From: Chengkuizengella sediminis
GTDB taxonomy: Bacteria > Bacillota > Bacilli > Paenibacillales > KCTC-33759
Assembly (NCBI RefSeq): GCF_010078385.1
Contig: NZ_SIJC01000008.1
Coordinates: 1-64,000 of the forward strand
Direction of reading: 5' to 3'
DNA length: 64,000 nt
Shown here: piece by piece, positions 60,664 through 64,000 of the stretch
Layout: every line of letters starts with the position of its first letter
Position numbering within the stretch: the first letter of the stretch is position 1
The notes under the pieces: model-generated
Databases searched by the model: none
Told to the model about the DNA's origin: nothing
Seen by the model: the letters and a program-made list of their open reading frames with translations, nothing else
Made by a program: the position numbers and the translations under genes

Positions 60664-61947
60664 ATGAAGTTTAATAAATTATTTTTATCCATTTTAGCAG
60701 TTATATTTATTTTTGGTATTGCAATTGTTGGATGCTCCACATCAGATGATGAAGTGTCAGAGCAACCTACTGAAACTGAAAATCAGTCTGATGAGTCAGC
60801 AACTGAAAATGTAGCAACCACTGATCCAGAAGCATTACGTGTAGCTTTTGGCATGGCAGAAACAGAATGGGATCTTTTCAATAATGAGATATTACCAGCA
60901 TTTGAATCCGAAACTGGTATAAAGGTAGAGGCAGTTGAATTGAAAGCAGAAGATTTAATTAACAGCCTAACCGCACAAGTAGAATCCGGTCAAGTTACAA
61001 TTGATATGTTTGCTCAAGATATCAATAATTTATCTGGGTTAGTGACTCGAGATTTAGTTGAAGATTTGTCAGCATATAATGATAATATTCCCGAAGCCGT
61101 GATCCCTGGGATGTTAGAAGCTACTGAGTTTGATGGAAAAAGATTGTTTTTACCTTATCGCCCAAATGTAGAAATTGCTTTTTATAACGAGAGTAAATTT
61201 AATGAGCTTGGCTTACAAGTGCCAACTACTTGGGAAGAATTATTAAACGTTGCAAAAGCTGCGAATGATGCAACTGGCCAAGGAAGAGTAGCGATTAAAG
61301 CGAATTTGCAAGGAGACAACATTTTGCATATGTTTGATTTTATAAAACAAGCAGGTGGAGATCCTTACACATTAAATGATGAAGGAAGCGTACTAGCATT
61401 TGAATTTTTACAGGAGTTATATCCTTATTTAAATGAACAAAGCTCAACAGCAGCATGGGACACCATGAACGAGTACTTATTGAAAGATAGCGTATATCTC
61501 GGAACAAACTGGCCATTTTATATTCCAGAATTTCATAATCAAGGTAAAGATGAAATAAAAGCCTATAGTGGATGGAGTGGACCAGTGAAGGAGTCGCACG
61601 TACTAGGTGGAGAAGTGATTGGTATCCCTACAGGATCTACAAAAGTTGACGAGGCGATCCAGTTTGCTGAGTTTTTAATGTCAAAAGACGTACAGGAATT
61701 GCTTGTGAGTGAATTAGCCTGGCCTTCTGTTAGATCTGATGCATATGGTTTAGTTCAAGGGTACCAAGAACCATATTTTGAAGCTATACAAAAAGCGTTA
61801 AATTATGCAGAGCCAAGAGGGAACGAACCATATTGGGCTGATGCAGAACCAATCTATTTAGAAGTATTTCAAAAAGTTGTTGTGAATGGTGAGGATGTTA
61901 AAGCTACGTTAGATGAAGCTGCAGAAAAATTAAGTGCTTTAAAATAA
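60664..61947 (+). CDS. Sugar-binding lipoprotein of the ABC transporter (MalE-like)
   Basis: 427 aa. Signal peptide with lipobox AIVGC (Cys about 24), an acidic/Thr linker, then a solute-binding domain (about 55-425). Family segments: FESETGIKVEAVEL, NNLSGLVTRDLVEDLS, and the conserved GVNE/ASAKATK-type helix replaced by GTNWPFYIPEF. The linked glucosidase suggests alpha-glucosides. CAGGGGGA ribosome site. Confidence 0.92.
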   Translation: MKFNKLFLSILAVIFIFGIAIVGCSTSDDEVSEQPTETENQSDESATENVATTDPEALRVAFGMAETEWDLFNNEILPAFESETGIKVEAVELKAEDLINSLTAQVESGQVTIDMFAQDINNLSGLVTRDLVEDLSAYNDNIPEAVIPGMLEATEFDGKRLFLPYRPNVEIAFYNESKFNELGLQVPTTWEELLNVAKAANDATGQGRVAIKANLQGDNILHMFDFIKQAGGDPYTLNDEGSVLAFEFLQELYPYLNEQSSTAAWDTMNEYLLKDSVYLGTNWPFYIPEFHNQGKDEIKAYSGWSGPVKESHVLGGEVIGIPTGSTKVDEAIQFAEFLMSKDVQELLVSELAWPSVRSDAYGLVQGYQEPYFEAIQKALNYAEPRGNEPYWADAEPIYLEVFQKVVVNGEDVKATLDEAAEKLSALK

Positions 61948-61970
61948 GTTTTTCAAATTATATTATCTCA

Positions 61971-62017
61971 AACCTCCAGTAAATAGATGAACAACTATCT
62001 ATTTTGGAGGTTTTTTC
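61971..62017 (+). terminator. Terminator of the alpha-glucoside transport operon
   Basis: Long hairpin: AACCTCCA/TGGAGGTT with inner AAATAGAT/ATCTATTT and loop GAACAACT, then six T. Confidence 0.92.
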
Positions 62018-62076
62018 TCTTACAGACATGCATATGATATTAGTATAACAATGGTGTATGGAGGAGGGGGAGTCCA

Positions 62077-62457
62077 TTGTATATAAAATCGTACCGGCTG
62101 ATTTATTTAACGATGTTTATTGTTTTTATAAATGTAATTCTTGTATTACTTCTTATCATTCCGCGAAATCATCATCAAACATCACAAATTTTAGATGGAA
62201 GTGAAGCCGCATATATTGTGGAATGGACGGAAGAAATTCCTGTTAATTCTCAATTAAATAGAACTGAAAATACAGAGTCGAAAGGTAATAAGTATTTTGT
62301 GACATTGGAAAAGCAATTGGTGGATTCAAAGGTTGAAGGAGAAGTATTGATTGAAACCTATCAGGAATTCGAAATATATAAGAATCAATTTGGAGAAGTG
62401 GTGCAGATTTTTCCTACATCAAATTTTGAATATTTAAGATATTCTATACGAAAATAA
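62077..62457 (+). CDS. Membrane-anchored protein of unknown function
   Basis: 126 aa, TTG start after GAGGAGGGGG. One N-terminal membrane helix (about 9-28), then a polar outer domain with no cysteines. No known family. Confidence 0.7.
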   Translation: MYIKSYRLIYLTMFIVFINVILVLLLIIPRNHHQTSQILDGSEAAYIVEWTEEIPVNSQLNRTENTESKGNKYFVTLEKQLVDSKVEGEVLIETYQEFEIYKNQFGEVVQIFPTSNFEYLRYSIRK

Positions 62458-62469
62458 AATAAAATATCT

Positions 62470-62518
62470 AAAGAACCCTTTATATTACTAGTACGGTGGT
62501 TTAGAAGGGTTCTTTTTA
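62470..62518 (+). terminator. Terminator
   Basis: Stem AAAGAACCCTT/AAGGGTTCTTT with a 23-nt loop and T run. Confidence 0.85.
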
Positions 62519-62678
62519 TTATTAGATGTTAACTTAATGTCTGAAAAAATAACATGAAGTTGCATGATTTATTCTAAAATGTGGTGAGATTCTAACATTT
62601 ATGATAATATTAATGATAATAAGTCCAAATGATGACATAGAAATAACTTTTGAGACGGGATGTATGAAAGGAAGAAAA

Positions 62679-63278
62679 ATGATGAGTGAAAAAAATAATG
62701 GTAAATTAACTACAAAAGAGAGAATCTTAAAGGCTAGTCTTAAATTGTTTTCTGAAAATGGTTACAAAGGTGCAACATTGAAAAAAATAGCACAAGAAGC
62801 AGGAGTTACAGAAATGACTGTTTTCAGAATTTTTGAAACAAAAGAAAAAATTTATGAAGAAATCATGGGAACGTTTAAATCTGCGATACCAAGTATTCGA
62901 AATTATATTGAAAAAAAAGCAACTTTTGTTTTGGAAGAAGATTTGAAGGAAATTTCTAAGTTATTTTATAATCAATTGTTAGATAACGCTCAAATTATGA
63001 TGATTATTTTTAAGGAAAAGGATATAAAATCCATCATTACGGACAAAAGTTTGTTGGAGTTAAGGTATTTGTTCGTTCATTATTTTGATAAAATGAAGGA
63101 AAAAGGAAAAATAAGAGAAGATGTTGATTCAGAAATTCTAACTTTCACTTTTTTAACTTCTACGTTAGGAACTTTTTTAACAAGACAAAGATTTTTAGAT
63201 GTCCCACTACCATCTCAAGACGATCTTATTGAAGCAATGGTTCCTATATTAGCAAGGGGAATTAAGCTTGAATCTTGA
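62679..63278 (+). CDS. TetR/AcrR-family regulator
   Basis: 199 aa from the ATG at 62679 with AAAGGAAG; ATG 62682 is equally possible, and the in-frame codons before it lack a ribosome site. HTH (about 12-58, TTKERILKASLKLFSENGYKG ... VTEMTVFRIFETKEKIY), then a helical ligand domain. The gene it controls is not clear; no exporter is adjacent. Confidence 0.85.
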   Translation: MMSEKNNGKLTTKERILKASLKLFSENGYKGATLKKIAQEAGVTEMTVFRIFETKEKIYEEIMGTFKSAIPSIRNYIEKKATFVLEEDLKEISKLFYNQLLDNAQIMMIIFKEKDIKSIITDKSLLELRYLFVHYFDKMKEKGKIREDVDSEILTFTFLTSTLGTFLTRQRFLDVPLPSQDDLIEAMVPILARGIKLES

Positions 63279-63315
63279 TCTTAAATAAATGAAATTTGTC
63301 ACTTTATTTGAATGA

Positions 63316-63357
63316 ACAATACTATCTATTTTTCATATGGTAGTATTGTATTTTTTT
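63316..63357 (+). terminator. Terminator of the tetR gene
   Basis: Stem ACAATACTA/TAGTATTGT with a 16-nt loop and T run. Confidence 0.85.
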
Positions 63358-63482
63358 CCTCTGACACCAAATTAGTGTTAGCAGATCAGGGTAGTTTACT
63401 TCAAATTAAAATGAAGATTTAATGAAAATTGGAATTAAGTATTGTTAATTTTATTTAGATCGTGTAATATACTATTATATAT

Positions 63483-63507
63483 GTTAGTTTATTATAACAA
63501 ACTAATA
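63483..63507. other. Hairpin in long upstream region of UPF0045 gene
   Basis: TTAGTTT-ATTATAAC-AAACTAA, the first of three stem structures in the 545-bp gap 63279-63823. Beyond these structures and the terminators I see no normal-length gene in this gap. Confidence 0.5.
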
Positions 63508-63518
63508 TTATACGCTGA

Positions 63519-63618
63519 AGATACCTTCGACTATTTAATATAAAAATATAATTTCTTGGTTTGGAGAGAAATAAAAAATGAGCGGATATCATTTTTAGAG
63601 ATTATGTCGAAGGTATCT
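63519..63618. other. 100-bp element with 13-bp inverted ends and a six-codon ORF
   Basis: AGATACCTTCGAC (63519-63531) and GTCGAAGGTATCT (63606-63618) are perfect inverted repeats. Inside, GGAGAG precedes an ATG at about 63579 reading MSGYHF and then stop. This could be a leader with a tiny peptide or a small transposon-like element. Confidence 0.5.
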
Positions 63619-63667
63619 ATATTTTAGTTAATATAATATAAATAAAATACATTCAAAATTTTTTCAT

Positions 63668-63705
63668 TCACCCTCTATATTAATGATAGTAGGTGATTTT
63701 TTTGA
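63668..63705 (+). terminator. Terminator or attenuator before the UPF0045 gene
   Basis: TCACC-CT-CTAT-ATTAATG-ATAG-TA-GGTGA, then seven T. It lies about 120 bp before the start codon and has no normal gene before it on the plus strand after 63357. Confidence 0.7.
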
Positions 63706-63823
63706 TATTAGCAATTATAATTAAAATTACTGCTTCAATAAAAAAGGATGAATTTACAATAATAAATCAAAAGAAATGCAAAAAGTTAATAAATGATTTA
63801 ATAATTAGGAAGGAGTAGATTAA

Positions 63824-64000
63824 ATGGCAATCGCAGATATTACAATCATACCAATCGGAACAAAAAGTCCTAGTGTTAGTGATTATTTATGTAGTAGAAA
63901 TCCATAAAAAGCTTGATCAGTTTGCAGATAAAATAAAAGTTCAACTTACACCGATGAGCACACTTATTGAAGGTGAATTAAATGATTTATTTGAAGTCAT
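63824..64000 (+). pseudogene. UPF0045/thiamine-binding (MTH1187/YkoF) family gene, frameshifted and cut by the window end
   Basis: AAGGAG precedes the ATG. The reading MAIADITIIPIGTKSPSVSDY is a normal family start, but continues LCSRNP and stops at about 63907. Shifted by one frame the family sequence resumes as VVEIHKKLDQFADKIKVQL and runs to the window edge. TTATTTAT near 63878-63885 suggests a 4-bp TTAT duplication as cause. The rest lies beyond the window. It could be a sequencing or assembly error. Confidence 0.7.

Overview
This is chromosomal DNA from a low-GC, endospore-forming member of the Bacillales. Gene content and spelling look Paenibacillaceae-like: TTG/GTG starts, strong AAGGAGG ribosome sites, spore-type SPOCS proteins and a LacI-controlled sugar ABC operon. 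I cannot name the genus. No transposase, integrase, prophage module or CRISPR array was seen.

Layout. 1-850 is the end of an rRNA operon (3' end of 23S, no 5S), tRNA-fMet and tRNA-Asp, then degenerate repeats that reuse the tRNA-Asp 3' end and its terminator. 1201-2876 (minus) holds a DUF4349 lipoprotein and a YbjQ-type gene pair. 3185-13997 is a nitrate respiration island: NarK transporter, NreA-like nitrate sensor, NarI-like cytochrome b with a cysteine tail, cytoplasmic Nas/Nap-type molybdenum reductase, four-cluster ferredoxin, Tat-exported Rieske protein, two small proteins, an NreC/NreB-like two-component system, then moeA, mobB and moaD. moaA (minus), mobA, an FdhF/YdeP oxidoreductase and fdhD follow at 18100-23100, so 3-23 kb is dominated by molybdoenzymes and cofactor supply. 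23346-28317 is a copper/cytochrome oxidase assembly cluster: HTH-NosL fusion regulator, CtaG, YtkA-like lipoprotein, Sco1 and CopA.

28403-37731 carries doxX, an OmpR-type two-component system beside a secreted aspartate-rich repeat protein, cardiolipin synthase, a HemD-like protein, a PatB/MalY aminotransferase and a metal-dependent hydrolase. 37839-40909 (minus) has three tandem SPOCS-like paralogues, probably spore surface proteins. 41258-53120 is mixed: soluble MCP-like protein, aldo/keto reductase, a second YtkA-like lipoprotein, ECF sigma plus DUF4179 anti-sigma factor, RsgA-like GTPase, SDR, VWA lipoprotein and GNAT. 55412-61947 is an alpha-glucoside regulon: GH13 glucosidase, LacI repressor, two permeases and a binding protein, with the same 16-bp palindrome before both transcription units. 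The right edge has a TetR regulator, an unexplained structured leader and a frameshifted UPF0045 gene.

The strongest candidate for an undescribed system is at 48569-48876 (minus). A consensus promoter drives a 24-codon leader ORF with a perfect ribosome site, followed by two intrinsic terminators and then the RsgA-like GTPase gene. Thirteen bases inside the leader ORF are exactly complementary to the 5' arm and loop of the first terminator, the geometry of ribosome-stalling attenuation known for antibiotic-resistance genes. Second is the nitrate reductase operon, which combines a cytoplasmic Nas/Nap-type catalytic subunit with respiratory-chain partners and Nre-type regulation.
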